The notes below the pieces were generated by a model. The model made no database searches, had not been told where the DNA came from, and saw only the letters and a program-made list of their open reading frames with translations. The position numbers were made by a program, and so were the translations under genes. From assembly GCA_005882895.1 (NCBI GenBank), contig VBBD01000078.1, forward strand, positions 1 to 47,573: a stretch of DNA of 47,573 nucleotides, in the 5' to 3' direction. This stretch comes from Candidatus Bathyarchaeota archaeon (GTDB taxonomy: Archaea > Thermoproteota > Bathyarchaeia > 40CM-2-53-6). Below are positions 8,508 through 17,321 of this stretch, one piece after another (position 1 is the first letter of the stretch; every line of letters begins with the position of its first letter).

Positions 8508-9053
8508 ATGATTGGCCTAGATGGCAAAGACTGGATCCGTCAAGTGCAAGATTTCAGAAAGGGCAAAGACGAGTTTTTCGCAACCAGCCACGAATCTCCA
8601 TTAGCACATGGTAAGACACACACGCTCAAAATGCTGAGGTACTTCCCGCCAGACCCAAAGTACAAAGTTCACACGATGCTGCACAAATATGATAATCCTG
8701 AAAGAGTCTCGATGACCACGAGCAAGGGAACGAGGCAACAGTTCCACCGGCTCGGATACTTTGAGTTCGACATCGAGGGAAGGAAGGTAAAACTTCAAGC
8801 CTACAAGTCCACGGAACGGGAAAGCAACGAGCTTTTCATTCCCTTCAGGGACGGGACTTCCGGAAAAGAAAGCTACGCTGCTGCGCGGTACCTCGACATC
8901 GAAGAAAAGCCCGACAACAACTACATGATCGACTTCAACTACGCGTACAACCCATACTGCGCCTACAGCGAAGACTACGTTTGTCCTCTTCCCCCAAAAG
9001 AAAACCGGCTAGACGTAAGGATACTTGCGGGAGAAATGAACTACCACGGTTGA
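8508..9053 (+). CDS. DUF1684 family protein
   Basis: Soluble 181-residue protein. The diagnostic C-terminal motif YNPYCAYSEDYVCPLPPKEN followed by LDVRILAGE matches DUF1684, and so does the middle block FIPFRDGTSGKESYAAARYLD. The biochemical role of this family is not established. The two cysteines in the signature are conserved in the family and may bind a ligand. The start is the ATG at 8508, giving the usual length. Confidence 0.85.
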   Translation: MIGLDGKDWIRQVQDFRKGKDEFFATSHESPLAHGKTHTLKMLRYFPPDPKYKVHTMLHKYDNPERVSMTTSKGTRQQFHRLGYFEFDIEGRKVKLQAYKSTERESNELFIPFRDGTSGKESYAAARYLDIEEKPDNNYMIDFNYAYNPYCAYSEDYVCPLPPKENRLDVRILAGEMNYHG

Positions 9054-9118
9054 CTCAATGGTAAACGTGGCAACTGCTGGTAGCCGCGAGAATTTTTTGA
9101 GACAGTTGCTTTAGTCTG

Positions 9119-9286
9119 TTAAGCGGTTGCTATCTGGACGGTCTTAGCCATAGCAAGGATCTGTTCCCGGCTCGGCTCGTTCTTGTGCATTTCGTGGGCA
9201 TGTTGTTTGAAATGAGCCACTAGCTCATCGTCTGTGTCGGCGCGCACTCGGAAGGAACACACGCTACAAGCTACTTCCTTCGCCAT
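9119..9286 (-). CDS. Small DUF1059 family protein, 55 aa
   Basis: The protein begins MAKEVACSVCSFRVRADTDD and continues with a His-rich helix (HFKQHAHEMH). A CxxC plus several His suggests a small metal-binding fold, typical of DUF1059 (short archaeal and bacterial proteins, function unknown). ATG start at 9286. It lies between the DUF1684 gene and the mercury cluster, on the minus strand. Confidence 0.8.
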   Translation of the reverse strand: MAKEVACSVCSFRVRADTDDELVAHFKQHAHEMHKNEPSREQILAMAKTVQIATA

Positions 9287-9384
9287 ACTTACCAAGTTTC
9301 GAAAGACGGGTTATGAATTTAACATTTTTCATCCTGGTTTGCAACGATAAGATTATAGAAAAATAGCGTGCGAAATGGGTTGGT

Positions 9385-9403
9385 CTTACTCCTTAGGAGT
9401 GAG
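9385..9403. other. Inverted repeat after arsR
   Basis: CTTACTCC and GGAGTGAG form an 8-bp hairpin stem (one G-T pair) with a 3-nt loop, about 50 nt past the stop of the minus-strand arsR gene. It has no T-run after it, so it could be either an mRNA end structure or a binding site. Confidence 0.35.
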
Positions 9404-9451
9404 TATGACATTCTCGCACATCGGCTTCTTGAAGCAAATCTCTATTCTCTC

Positions 9452-9793
9452 TCACCGCTCGAGTGTTTTGCAGTTTCGAAGGTTGACAGCGTATTTCGAG
9501 ATGTGTTTGTCAGCTAGACGAAGAATAGGCTCGACTGTTTCACGGTTAAGAGTGTACTCGACCGTTTTTCCCAGCCTCTGGCTCGTTACTAGTCCGCAGA
9601 ATGCAAGGCACTTGAGGTTGTGGGAAGCCATGGTTTGCTCGATCTTGAGATCGTCTGAAATTTCGCCAACATTCTTCGGTCCGGTTCTGAGCAGGTTTAT
9701 GATGCTTACTCGGTACTCGTTCGAGAGAGCGTTGAACAGCAAGGAGACGGCTGTCACGTCGGTCTTTTGAAGGGTTAATCGTTGGCTCACCAT
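9452..9793 (-). CDS. ArsR-family metal-responsive regulator (mercury cluster)
   Basis: Winged-helix repressor of the ArsR/SmtB family, about 113 residues. The recognition helix region reads EQTMASHNLKCLAFCGLV, with Cys62 and Cys66 placed to bind a thiophilic metal near the DNA-binding helices. It is divergent from merA, with two palindromes in the 102-nt gap. Sulfolobus controls merA with an ArsR-type protein, so by analogy this repressor probably releases DNA on Hg(II) binding. The specific metal is inferred from the neighbouring genes. Confidence 0.85.
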   Translation of the reverse strand: MVSQRLTLQKTDVTAVSLLFNALSNEYRVSIINLLRTGPKNVGEISDDLKIEQTMASHNLKCLAFCGLVTSQRLGKTVEYTLNRETVEPILRLADKHISKYAVNLRNCKTLER

Positions 9794-9794
9794 T

Positions 9795-9813
9795 GGCCTA
9801 TTTGTAATAGGCC
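9795..9813. promoter_or_regulatory. Palindromic operator candidate at arsR start
   Basis: GGCCTAT and ATAGGCC form a perfect 7-bp inverted repeat with a 5-nt spacer, ending next to the ArsR start codon at 9793. A repressor bound here would block its own gene. Confidence 0.6.
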
Positions 9814-9859
9814 TCTTTGCAATTAAGTTAATCGAGCGAGCCCCTAGCTCGTAGCAAGC

Positions 9860-9883
9860 TTATATGACAATTCCGTCATATAA
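9860..9883. promoter_or_regulatory. Palindromic operator overlapping merA TATA box
   Basis: TTATATGAC and GTCATATAA form a perfect 9-bp inverted repeat around a 6-nt spacer. The right arm contains CATATAAAAG, a likely TATA element for merA 12 nt upstream of its ATG. This is the expected geometry for an ArsR-type operator that excludes TBP. Confidence 0.65.
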
Positions 9884-9895
9884 AAGACGAAGCGC

Positions 9896-11290
9896 ATGTT
9901 TGATCTGGTCATTCTAGGGTCTGGCTCAGCCGCATTCGCCGCTGCAATCAAGGCGGGCGACCATGGAGCTAAAACAGCCATGATAGAGAGGAGCACTCTC
10001 GGCGGAACATGCGTCAATGTTGGTTGCGTCCCTAGCAAGAACCTTCTCCGAGCGGGAGAGCTTCGATACTACGATAGTCATCGCGAATTCCCCGGAATAC
10101 GGCCCGGAAGGACAACACTCGAATTCAACAGGATCATAGAACAGAAGAATCGGATCGTAACAGGACTTAGGAAAGAGAAGTATTCTGACGTTCTAAAGTC
10201 ACTACCCTCAACCAAACTCTTCCGTGGAAACGCAAGATTCGTCTCAAAGACACGGGTAAAGGTGGATGGAATCAATGTTGACGGTAGAAGGTTCATAGTC
10301 GCGACGGGATCATCGCCCGGGATACCTAGTATCCCCGGGATTGAGAGCGTGGGCTACTTGACGAACGTCGAGGCTCTCAGCCTAAGGAACAAACCCACCT
10401 CGATGGTTGTGCTCGGCGGTCGGGCCCTAGGCCTCGAGTTCGCCCAGATGTATTCCCACATGGGGACAAAGGTGACCCTCTTGCAAAGAAGCGATAGAAT
10501 AATCCCTGAAGAGGAGCCAGAAATCTCCGAGGCTCTACGCCAGTACCTGGAAAACGAAGGAATCGAGATCAAGACGGGAGTACAAGTCAAACGTGCGTAT
10601 CAAACCCAAGGAGAGAAGGTTGTAGTCGCCAATGCAAGGGGTAGAGAGTTCGAGGCTAGAGCAGATGAGCTGCTATTAGCCACCGGGAGAGACCCCAACA
10701 CGGACCTGCTAGGCCTGGAGACCGTCCCGGTAGGACTCAGAAACGATGGTGCGGTAAGAGTTAACCGAGAAATGCATACGACCGCCCCGCACGTATGGGC
10801 TGCTGGGGACGTGATAGGCGAACCGATGCTAGAAACTATTGCAGCGAAGGAAGGAGCCACGGCGGCAGAGAACGCTCTGTTGGGGACACATAGAAAGATA
10901 GACTTCCTCCCCGTTCCAAGAGCGGTATTCACCTCGCCCCAGGTGGCCTCAGTAGGTCTTACTGAGAAGCAAGCCCACGAACACGGTTACGAATGCACCT
11001 GCAGAACCATACCAATGTCAAAGGTGCCGAAGGCCATCGTCATCAGGGACATGAGAGGTTTGGTCAAAATGGTTGCTGATGCATCGACCGGAAGGATACT
11101 GGGCGTTCACATTCTTGCGGAGAACGCGGCTGACATTATCCAAGAGGCAGTTCTGGCCGTCAAGCATAAGCTGACAATCGACGACATCATCGACACGGTT
11201 CACGTATTCCCGACAATGACCGAATCGATTAAGCTGGCCGCGACATCTTTCCGGAAGGACATAGACCAGCTCAGCTGCTGCGCAGAGTAA
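9896..11290 (+). CDS. merA: Mercuric reductase (MerA-type flavoprotein)
   Basis: FAD- and NAD(P)H-dependent disulfide oxidoreductase that reduces Hg(II) to Hg(0) in the cytosol. The redox-active pair is in GGTCVNVGC (Cys39, Cys44). The FAD-binding GSGSAAFAAA and NAD-binding LGGRALGLEFAQ motifs are present. The C-terminus is DQLSCCAE, a vicinal Cys pair (461-462) that relays Hg(II) to the active site in true MerA enzymes and is absent in ordinary dihydrolipoamide dehydrogenases. The N-terminal HMA domain found in some bacterial MerA is missing, as in other archaeal ones. 464 aa, 14 nt ahead of the MerB-like gene. Confidence 0.9.
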   Translation: MFDLVILGSGSAAFAAAIKAGDHGAKTAMIERSTLGGTCVNVGCVPSKNLLRAGELRYYDSHREFPGIRPGRTTLEFNRIIEQKNRIVTGLRKEKYSDVLKSLPSTKLFRGNARFVSKTRVKVDGINVDGRRFIVATGSSPGIPSIPGIESVGYLTNVEALSLRNKPTSMVVLGGRALGLEFAQMYSHMGTKVTLLQRSDRIIPEEEPEISEALRQYLENEGIEIKTGVQVKRAYQTQGEKVVVANARGREFEARADELLLATGRDPNTDLLGLETVPVGLRNDGAVRVNREMHTTAPHVWAAGDVIGEPMLETIAAKEGATAAENALLGTHRKIDFLPVPRAVFTSPQVASVGLTEKQAHEHGYECTCRTIPMSKVPKAIVIRDMRGLVKMVADASTGRILGVHILAENAADIIQEAVLAVKHKLTIDDIIDTVHVFPTMTESIKLAATSFRKDIDQLSCCAE

Positions 11291-11304
11291 CAAGCCCCGA
11301 GGGG

Positions 11305-11814
11305 TTGAAGGCAGTGTCCCAGTATGGTCCGATAACACTGGTCGGATTCTCCGACAAGCCTACACTATACCGTATGATTCTGCCGCAGAGAGGAGATGTC
11401 TATGTCAAGTGCGGAGCGGACATACTTCTCAACGGGCTAAAGACTGACCTCGGGGCTGAGGCTCGATGCCCCGTTTGCCGATATGTGACCCGTTTCCATA
11501 TTGTCAAGAGGCGAGTGGAAGATCTTGCGCCTAAGAACCCAATGCTTCACGTTGTCGAACTCGGAATGGGGGCGGGACATGTGGGCGTCGAGTGTGAATC
11601 AACTCACATTTTCGACAAGAAGGACTGCCTCACCAAATGGCTATCAACCTATACTGGAAAGCAAGGATTAGTACTCTCACTACCCGAATACATGGGTTCT
11701 TTGAACCAACGGCTACCAACAAAATATCATGAGCAAGAACATCACTCAATCACAACAACGCAGTCGGGCAGTCGAGTACTCGAAGATAGGAAAGCTAACC
11801 ACGATCAATTATGA
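11305..11814 (+). CDS. MerB-like (alkylmercury lyase family) protein
   Basis: 169 residues. The region around VYVKCGADILLNGLKTDLGA, then ARCPVC (Cys55, Cys58) and VECESTHIFDKKDCLTKWL (Cys97, Cys108) resembles the MerB catalytic domain, where two cysteines flank the metal-binding pocket. True MerB uses Cys96, Asp99 and Cys159. Here Cys55 and Cys97 look like the paired cysteines, while a Cys occupies the Asp99 position. Activity on organomercurials is therefore uncertain. It starts with TTG 14 nt after merA (a GTG at 11314 is the alternative) and probably shares its transcript. Confidence 0.65.
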   Translation: MKAVSQYGPITLVGFSDKPTLYRMILPQRGDVYVKCGADILLNGLKTDLGAEARCPVCRYVTRFHIVKRRVEDLAPKNPMLHVVELGMGAGHVGVECESTHIFDKKDCLTKWLSTYTGKQGLVLSLPEYMGSLNQRLPTKYHEQEHHSITTTQSGSRVLEDRKANHDQL

Positions 11815-11862
11815 CATAAGTTATAACATGGGGGCAATTCGTCCCGTACCCCGTGCCAAGGG

Positions 11863-12774
11863 TTGATTGACTACGCACAGCTTCTGTTGCTAGGTGCCAT
11901 AGCTGGCTTCACAATCTTTCTCGGTCTACCCCTGGCCATTCTTCAGAATGTAAGTTCCCGCAAGAAAGGCTTCCTCAACGCCCTATCCATCGGCATTTTG
12001 CTGTTCCTCGTAATCGACGTGTTCAGCCACGCCTGGAATACCGCAACATGCGTTGCATCGAGCGCCTTCGCAGGACAAGCTGCAACGTGCATAGCATCAG
12101 GTGCTGCCGCAACAAAATGGTCCGTTGCTGAGGCTGCGACGGATCTTGTCGCTGTTTTCGGAGGACTTGCACTTGGACTCTTGGGCTTGGTGGCTTACGA
12201 GGCGAAGTACATGGCAAAAGCCCCTCCTATCGTGAAGGCGCGGTTGCAGAACGGACCGGAAACAGTTCAGCTAACCACGGCCGAACAAGCTCGACAGATC
12301 CAGATTCTCCAGGAACATCACCCCTACAGGCTGGCGATGATGATCGCGATTGGCATCGGTGCCCACAATTTCAGCGAGGGTCTCGCAGTGGGCCAGTCCT
12401 ACGCGTCAGGTTCTGTCGGGCTCGCACTGCTTCTGATAGTCGGGTTTGGCGCACACAACACAACGGAAGGCTTTGGGATAGCCGGTCCGCTAGCGGGCCT
12501 CATCAAGAGGCCCACGGCTCGTTTTCTAGCGGTGGCCGGGCTGGTGGGCGGCGGTCCTACTTTCATTGGAACCGTGGTAGGCAGTCTCTGGACTTCTGTC
12601 TTCACGTACGTGCTTTTCCTCAGCTTGGCTGGGGGGGCGATTCTCTACGTTTCGATGTTGATGTACAACTCTGGAAGAAAACAGACAACAAATCAAATCC
12701 TCATGATAGGCACCTTCGTGGGGTTAAGCGCGGGTTTTCTCACCGACTTGATTGTAACGTTGGGAGGAGCCTAG
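11863..12774 (+). CDS. ZIP-family metal transporter
   Basis: About 303 residues with seven or eight membrane segments. The family signatures are in IGIGAHNFSEGLAVGQS and IVGFGAHNTTEGFGIAGP, where His and Glu residues line the metal path in ZIP proteins. ZIPs usually import Zn(II), Fe(II) or Mn(II) toward the cytosol. The insertion between TM segments 2 and 3 (NTATCVASSAFAG) has Cys residues. TTG start at 11863 with AGTTATAACA as a TATA candidate about 40 nt upstream, so it probably has its own promoter. Confidence 0.85.
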   Translation: MIDYAQLLLLGAIAGFTIFLGLPLAILQNVSSRKKGFLNALSIGILLFLVIDVFSHAWNTATCVASSAFAGQAATCIASGAAATKWSVAEAATDLVAVFGGLALGLLGLVAYEAKYMAKAPPIVKARLQNGPETVQLTTAEQARQIQILQEHHPYRLAMMIAIGIGAHNFSEGLAVGQSYASGSVGLALLLIVGFGAHNTTEGFGIAGPLAGLIKRPTARFLAVAGLVGGGPTFIGTVVGSLWTSVFTYVLFLSLAGGAILYVSMLMYNSGRKQTTNQILMIGTFVGLSAGFLTDLIVTLGGA

Positions 12775-12852
12775 GGACGATGTACCCATTATAGCCGACT
12801 CCCATTGCCAAAAATCCTGCGAAGATACAGCGACCTTCATCGGGTCCCTGTG

Positions 12853-13524
12853 CTAGTCCTCGCGAATCGGCACGCCGATTATCCTTGAGGGTGCTCCGTC
12901 TCCATTCTGGAGCTTGATGGGCATGCATATCATCAGGATTCTTTTCCCGACAAACTGTTTGGTCGCTCGGCTGAGGGATTCTATGATGAATATCCCGTTT
13001 CCTAGAAGGGTCTTGTGGGCTAGAGCTCCTGATGATTGGAATTTTTCCACGCTGAGAAAGTCGATACCCACGGCCCGGACCTTTTTCGAGACCAGATACT
13101 CGGCCGCGTTCCCGGTAAGATAGGTGTAGTTCGAGCTTACTGATTCATCGCCCCAATGCTCGCTACACCCTGTGTAGCAGACAACGATGTCGTCTTCAGC
13201 CGCTTTTCCTTCGAGATTCTTCCGAAGATCAGAACCAGTGATGCCGCTACCGATTGGTTTGCTCGACATATCACAAACGTATGCTTCTCCGACCAGTTTG
13301 CTCGGGGGAATCTTGTCAACACCGATTCCATCCGGAATGAAGTGTAGGGGAGCGTCGATATGGGTGCCTGTGTGCGAGCCAAGTGTTAGCTTGGTGAGAT
13401 TCACTCCATTTTTCTCCAATGTGGCATAGCTAACGAAGCTAGGAGATGGATCACCTGGATAGATCGGCATGCCATTGTGAAGCTCATGTGTCAGATCGAT
13501 TGCCTTCTCGAAAATGTATCGCAT
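12853..13524 (-). CDS. Cyclase/kynurenine formamidase-like family protein
   Basis: About 223 residues of the PF04199 fold. The metal-binding signature is in SHTGTHIDAPLHF, with HTGTH-x-D as ligands. The ending GAPSRIIGVPI is typical. Related enzymes hydrolyse N-formylkynurenine or isatin, or act on polyketides. The substrate here is not predictable. ATG start at 13524, and it converges with the ZIP gene. The gap 13525-13718 holds the operator for the Nramp gene. Confidence 0.85.
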   Translation of the reverse strand: MRYIFEKAIDLTHELHNGMPIYPGDPSPSFVSYATLEKNGVNLTKLTLGSHTGTHIDAPLHFIPDGIGVDKIPPSKLVGEAYVCDMSSKPIGSGITGSDLRKNLEGKAAEDDIVVCYTGCSEHWGDESVSSNYTYLTGNAAEYLVSKKVRAVGIDFLSVEKFQSSGALAHKTLLGNGIFIIESLSRATKQFVGKRILMICMPIKLQNGDGAPSRIIGVPIRED

Positions 13525-13643
13525 GTCAATTTCCTGTTGTTGTATGTAACGCCTAATATGTAGAGGGGATCGAAACCAGAGGCTCGGACCCCTCTACAGG
13601 TTGGATCGCTGGCGCACCTTCCGCGCTACGGGTGTGGGAAATC

Positions 13644-13659
13644 TTAGGTTAGCCTAGCT
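13644..13659 (+). promoter_or_regulatory. DtxR/MntR-type operator before Nramp gene
   Basis: TTAGGTTAGCCTAGCT is close to the left part and centre of the DtxR/IdeR consensus TTAGGTTAGSCTAACCTAA. It is followed at once by the TATA-like CTTTATTA and lies about 60 nt before the Nramp start. A DtxR-family MntR gene is encoded at 15923-16306, a natural binding partner. Confidence 0.6.
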
Positions 13660-13718
13660 TTATTAGCATCAACTTAGTCCCTAAAAACGAGTGTCCCACT
13701 CGATCGGTAAATCATACC

Positions 13719-14886
13719 TTGCGTTTCCCGTGGAAAACTAGTGCAAAGGCCCAACAGCAGGTTCTGGTCGATGCGCCACTTCAGCAAACCGGGAAGGGGG
13801 TTTCTCTGCGTAGTTTCGTCCTTTGGCTTGGACCAGCACTCATGGTATCCATTGCTTACATGGACCCAGGCAACTATGGGACAGACATTGCAGCGGGTGC
13901 CGGCTTCAAGTATGATCTACTTTGGGCCGCCTGGCTTGCTGGAGGCATGGCCATGCTGTTGCAGTACCTCTCCGGCAAACTCGGAATTGTCTCCGGTTAT
14001 TCGTTGCCTGAACTGGTCAGGATGTCACTTGTAAAGCGCAGATACGTTATTCCCTACTGGCTCGCTGCTGAGGCCGCGGCCGCAGCCACAGACCTGGCAG
14101 AGTACTTGGGGACGGTGCTGGGTCTCAATCTGCTCTTTGGGGTCCCACTTCTCTACGCGTCAATATTCGGTGCCCTGGATGTCATTCTCCTACTAGCTAT
14201 GATGGGCAAGAGATTCCGTCTTATTGAGCAATACTTTGCGTTGCTGATCAGCGTTCTTGTCTTTGGGATCCTTTACAATCTGGCGGTGGTCAAACCCGAC
14301 CTGACGCAAACCGCGTATCATTCCGTAGCGCCCTTCGCGTCGAGCAACGCCGCTTTCCTAATAGTAGTTGGAATGATCGGCGCAACGGTGATGCCACATG
14401 CGCTGTTTGTTCACTCTTGGCTTTCGAAAAACAAGATGGACCTCATTGGAAAAAGGGTCCCCGAGGGAACATTAGGCAGTTCGATCACCGACTCAATGAG
14501 ACCCGGCAATCATCACCCGTACTCGAACGGGGAGATCGAGAGGACGAGGAAATTCCATCTCAAGGAAACCGTAATTGCTCTGACAATTGCGTCTGTGGTT
14601 AACGCGGGAATACTCCTTATCGCCATACCGCTCTATCCGAACCCGAACGTAACTGTCGGCGATTTTGTCCATGGGATCGGCCTGTTATTCGGGCCGGCGA
14701 TCGCCATTGTCTTCATTCTGACTCTGCTCGCATCGGGGCTCTCCTCGTCGGCGCTTGGAACAATATCGGGACAGGTTCATGGCTGGTTTCGTCAATAGAA
14801 GGAGCACGCTTGTCCTAGCCATAGTTACTGTCGGTTTGATCCTGGTTTTCAATACCTTTCTGCTCTACACCATATTCGTCCCATAG
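13719..14886 (+). pseudogene. Nramp-family divalent metal transporter, 3' end deleted and frameshifted
   Basis: Nramp/MntH Mn(II)/Fe(II) importer. The hallmark DPGN motif is in AYMDPGNYGTD, and the MPHALFVHSWL motif is present. The first frame ends at 14798, right after GLSSSALGTISGQV, where normal proteins continue with about 100 more residues including TM10 and TM11. A second frame (14779-14886) reads MAGFVNRRSTLVLAIVTVGL and on to YTIFVP, which matches the last membrane helix of the family. So about 65 codons are missing and the frame is shifted at the junction. It may be a real deletion (for instance between related segments) or an assembly fault. A truncated protein could be made, but transport is doubtful. 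Confidence 0.75.
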
Positions 14887-15062
14887 TTGCTATCTAAAAT
14901 TCGGGGTCTCCGAACTCCAGCAGAAATAGTAGTTCTTCAACGCACCGCTGACATTTCAGTGGACTCTTTGCAAGAGTTAGTTCTTCTTTTGGAGCCATCC
15001 CAAGACCAAACCGAATCTTTCCATTGTGGAAGAGAAGTATGATATCGCTCGATTATTTGGCT

Positions 15063-15788
15063 ATGCCTCCTTTCTCGATCAACACGGTATTCTTTGATTC
15101 TGCAGGAACTCTTGTCGAAGTCCCGCCGTACTCGAGAATATGGCATCGAATCATGGGAGACCTTGGGCTCGACATGTCGCTTCACAGAGTTGAGGTTGGG
15201 GTTCGGTATGCGGATTTGACTTATGGTAAACGTTATTTCTCCTATGCTGGGAGGACCCGAGAGTACTGGACGAGTTATCTCGGTTTTCTTCTTGCTAAAC
15301 TGAAAGTTGAGGGTAATCAATCTGAACTCGCCGAAGAAATGTGCGAAAGATTCCAGCAGCATCCGTGGTCTAGCCCGTACCCGGAAACGAAGAGAGTGTT
15401 GAGGGCCCTCAAGCGGCGCGGGTTTAAGCTTGGCGTCATATCAAACGCTACCGACGATGTTACGGATCGTCTGGAACACGTCGGCCTCGCCAAGTACTTT
15501 GATAGTTTTACCTACTCACAAGAAGCCAAGGCCGAGAAGCCTCATCCTCGAATATTCAGACTTGCGCTAGAGCGTGCCGGATGCAAGCCCATTGAAGCAG
15601 TGCACGCTGGAGACAGCTACGATCAGGACGTTTTGGGCGCAAAGAAGGTAGGAATGCAACCCATCCTAGTTGACCGACGGGAGAAAACACATACTAACGA
15701 CTGCCCAAGCATAAGCAGCCTCCAAGGCATCGAAAAACTCATCCGTCTCCTCAGAGAGGATCAGGACGAGAGCCCTAGGACAGAATAA
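15063..15788 (+). CDS. HAD-superfamily hydrolase
   Basis: Haloacid dehalogenase-like phosphatase, about 241 residues from the ATG at 15063. Motif I is FFDSAGTL (nucleophile Asp and the second position occupied by Ala, not Asp), motif II is in VISNAT, the Lys is in AKAEKPHPRIF, and motif IV is in HAGDSYDQDVLGAKKVG. A helical cap lies between motifs I and II. The replacement of the usual second Asp of DxD by Ala suggests substrate choice unlike ordinary phosphatases. Earlier starts at 15024 (TTG) and 15039 (ATG) are possible but would add a poorly conserved tail. Confidence 0.85.
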   Translation: MPPFSINTVFFDSAGTLVEVPPYSRIWHRIMGDLGLDMSLHRVEVGVRYADLTYGKRYFSYAGRTREYWTSYLGFLLAKLKVEGNQSELAEEMCERFQQHPWSSPYPETKRVLRALKRRGFKLGVISNATDDVTDRLEHVGLAKYFDSFTYSQEAKAEKPHPRIFRLALERAGCKPIEAVHAGDSYDQDVLGAKKVGMQPILVDRREKTHTNDCPSISSLQGIEKLIRLLREDQDESPRTE

Positions 15789-15922
15789 CGGGGCACGGTA
15801 TTCGACTGCGGAAATTTATCTTTTGGACGGAGCCTACGAACTATTTCGCCCTTCCACTCGCTACCATTCCATGAATTCATTCTCTGAGGCACAGGCGGGC
15901 TCGCTGTCCCCTATTAGTTCAG

Positions 15923-16306
15923 CTAGCCTTTTTTGAGTTGTTCAATTAACTCTTGTAACTTGCGAACTGTCTGCTCGTGAAGTCCATGTTCGATCTTCTC
16001 CGCGTCTTCAATAGCGATTCGCTCAGGAACACCGATCAGCACAAGTAGACTTACCAGCGTCTGATGGCGGTCCTTCATCTTTCGTGCTACGTTCTTCCCC
16101 GCCTCTGTTAGGGCCATTCCGCGATATCGTTCGTATGTGATGTATCCTTGCTTGTCAAGCTTCTTCAGAATGTTTGTCACGGTTGGTTGTGAGACACCCA
16201 TTCGCTCAGCTATGTCTGATGTTGAAGCAAAACCCTTCTCTGCAACGAGCAGATTGATCATTTCTAGATAGTCCTCCGTGGCTTCCTCCGCCTTTCGAGG
16301 CATCAC
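15923..16306 (-). CDS. mntR: DtxR/MntR-family metal-dependent regulator
   Basis: 127 residues. The N-terminal winged helix is ATEDYLEMINLLV, then GVSQPTVTNILKKLDKQGY. The C-terminal dimerisation helices carry metal-ligand residues (ERIAIEDAEKIEHGLHE). There is no SH3-like domain, so it is the short MntR form. It normally binds Mn(II) or Fe(II) and represses uptake genes. An MntR-type operator precedes the Nramp gene upstream in this window. An imperfect operator-like repeat lies just upstream of its own start. Confidence 0.85.
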   Translation of the reverse strand: MMPRKAEEATEDYLEMINLLVAEKGFASTSDIAERMGVSQPTVTNILKKLDKQGYITYERYRGMALTEAGKNVARKMKDRHQTLVSLLVLIGVPERIAIEDAEKIEHGLHEQTVRKLQELIEQLKKG

Positions 16307-16363
16307 CCTTCGTACAGTCGTCTCTTTGTTCGAATAACGGATGGAGGTCGCTCTTGGAGTCGT

Positions 16364-16388
16364 CCCTAGTCTACCGCCTCATCTAGGG
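16364..16388. promoter_or_regulatory. Inverted repeat upstream of mntR
   Basis: CCCTAG and CTAGGG are separated by 13 nt, about 60-80 nt upstream of the mntR start on the minus strand. Placement suggests an autoregulatory site, but it does not match the DtxR consensus well. Confidence 0.3.
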
Positions 16389-16630
16389 TTGATGATGACC
16401 AGATCCATTGTCCGTGATGCACGCGAACATCCGTTGACGACCTATAAGATTTGCTTGCACTCTCTTAGTTGAAATGCCTGACCTGAGAGTCCCGATCGGA
16501 GAGCTTGACTTCTCACGATGCAAAGAGCGATCTTTCCGTACGACAGGCAAAAATAACGATCGAGTCCCTCCTCTTTTTCGGGCGGGGCAGCGCGTCAAGA
16601 GCAGACAGGAACGCGGAGGATAGTGAGCGG

Positions 16631-17164
16631 TTGCTTGTGGGGAAGGAGAGCCGGAACTGGGTGGTTAGAAATGTTAGTTGGCTAAAATCGTTCATCAGAA
16701 TATTTCTAGGAATCGTATGGCTGATCGATGGCTACCTCAAGTTCTCGCCAGGACTAGTCGACTCATTCCCCGACCTCGTTAGTAGAGCTGGTGATGGCCA
16801 ACCGACTTGGCTTCAACCCTGGTTCAACTTTTGGTCCAGTGTCACAGCATCGAATGCGGCTCTATTCGTGTACACGACCGGCGTGTTGGAAGTCGCTCTT
16901 GGCGTAGCCCTAGTTCTGGGGTTCATGCGCAAGATTGCCTACCTTGGGGGAATAATTTTCAGCCTATTCATATGGGCTATTCCCGAAGGCTTCGGAGGAC
17001 CATACGGCCCAGGCTCCACAGACATCGGAACAGGAATCATCTACAGTTTCGTATTCCTATCACTCGTCATCATAAACACCATATCTGGCCCCAGCAAATA
17101 CTCCTTGGACTTCTTAATCGAACGGAAATATCGCTTTTGGAAACGGTTTGCTGAATTCGGTTAG
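16631..17164 (+). CDS. DoxX/DoxD-like membrane protein
   Basis: About 177 residues with four membrane segments. The signature GGPYGPGSTDIGTGIIY is typical of DoxX/DoxD-like proteins. In Acidianus, DoxD is part of thiosulfate:quinone oxidoreductase. Many others have unknown roles. An upstream-reading frame begins at a TTG at 16505, but those 40 residues look non-conserved, so I use the TTG at 16631. It precedes the metal ATPase, 157 nt away. Confidence 0.7.
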   Translation: MLVGKESRNWVVRNVSWLKSFIRIFLGIVWLIDGYLKFSPGLVDSFPDLVSRAGDGQPTWLQPWFNFWSSVTASNAALFVYTTGVLEVALGVALVLGFMRKIAYLGGIIFSLFIWAIPEGFGGPYGPGSTDIGTGIIYSFVFLSLVIINTISGPSKYSLDFLIERKYRFWKRFAEFG

Positions 17165-17321
17165 GGCGAAAGTGCACGACCGCGTGTCGGTCTACAGCAC
17201 TGGTACTGCGTGAGAGACGTGAAAAGAGTAAGCAAGTGTGATGTAGAATTGAAACTACAGTAAGTAAATCACGTTCATCAAGCGGGTCGTGCAATGGTTG
17301 CAGCCCAGGATCGAAGAAGGA

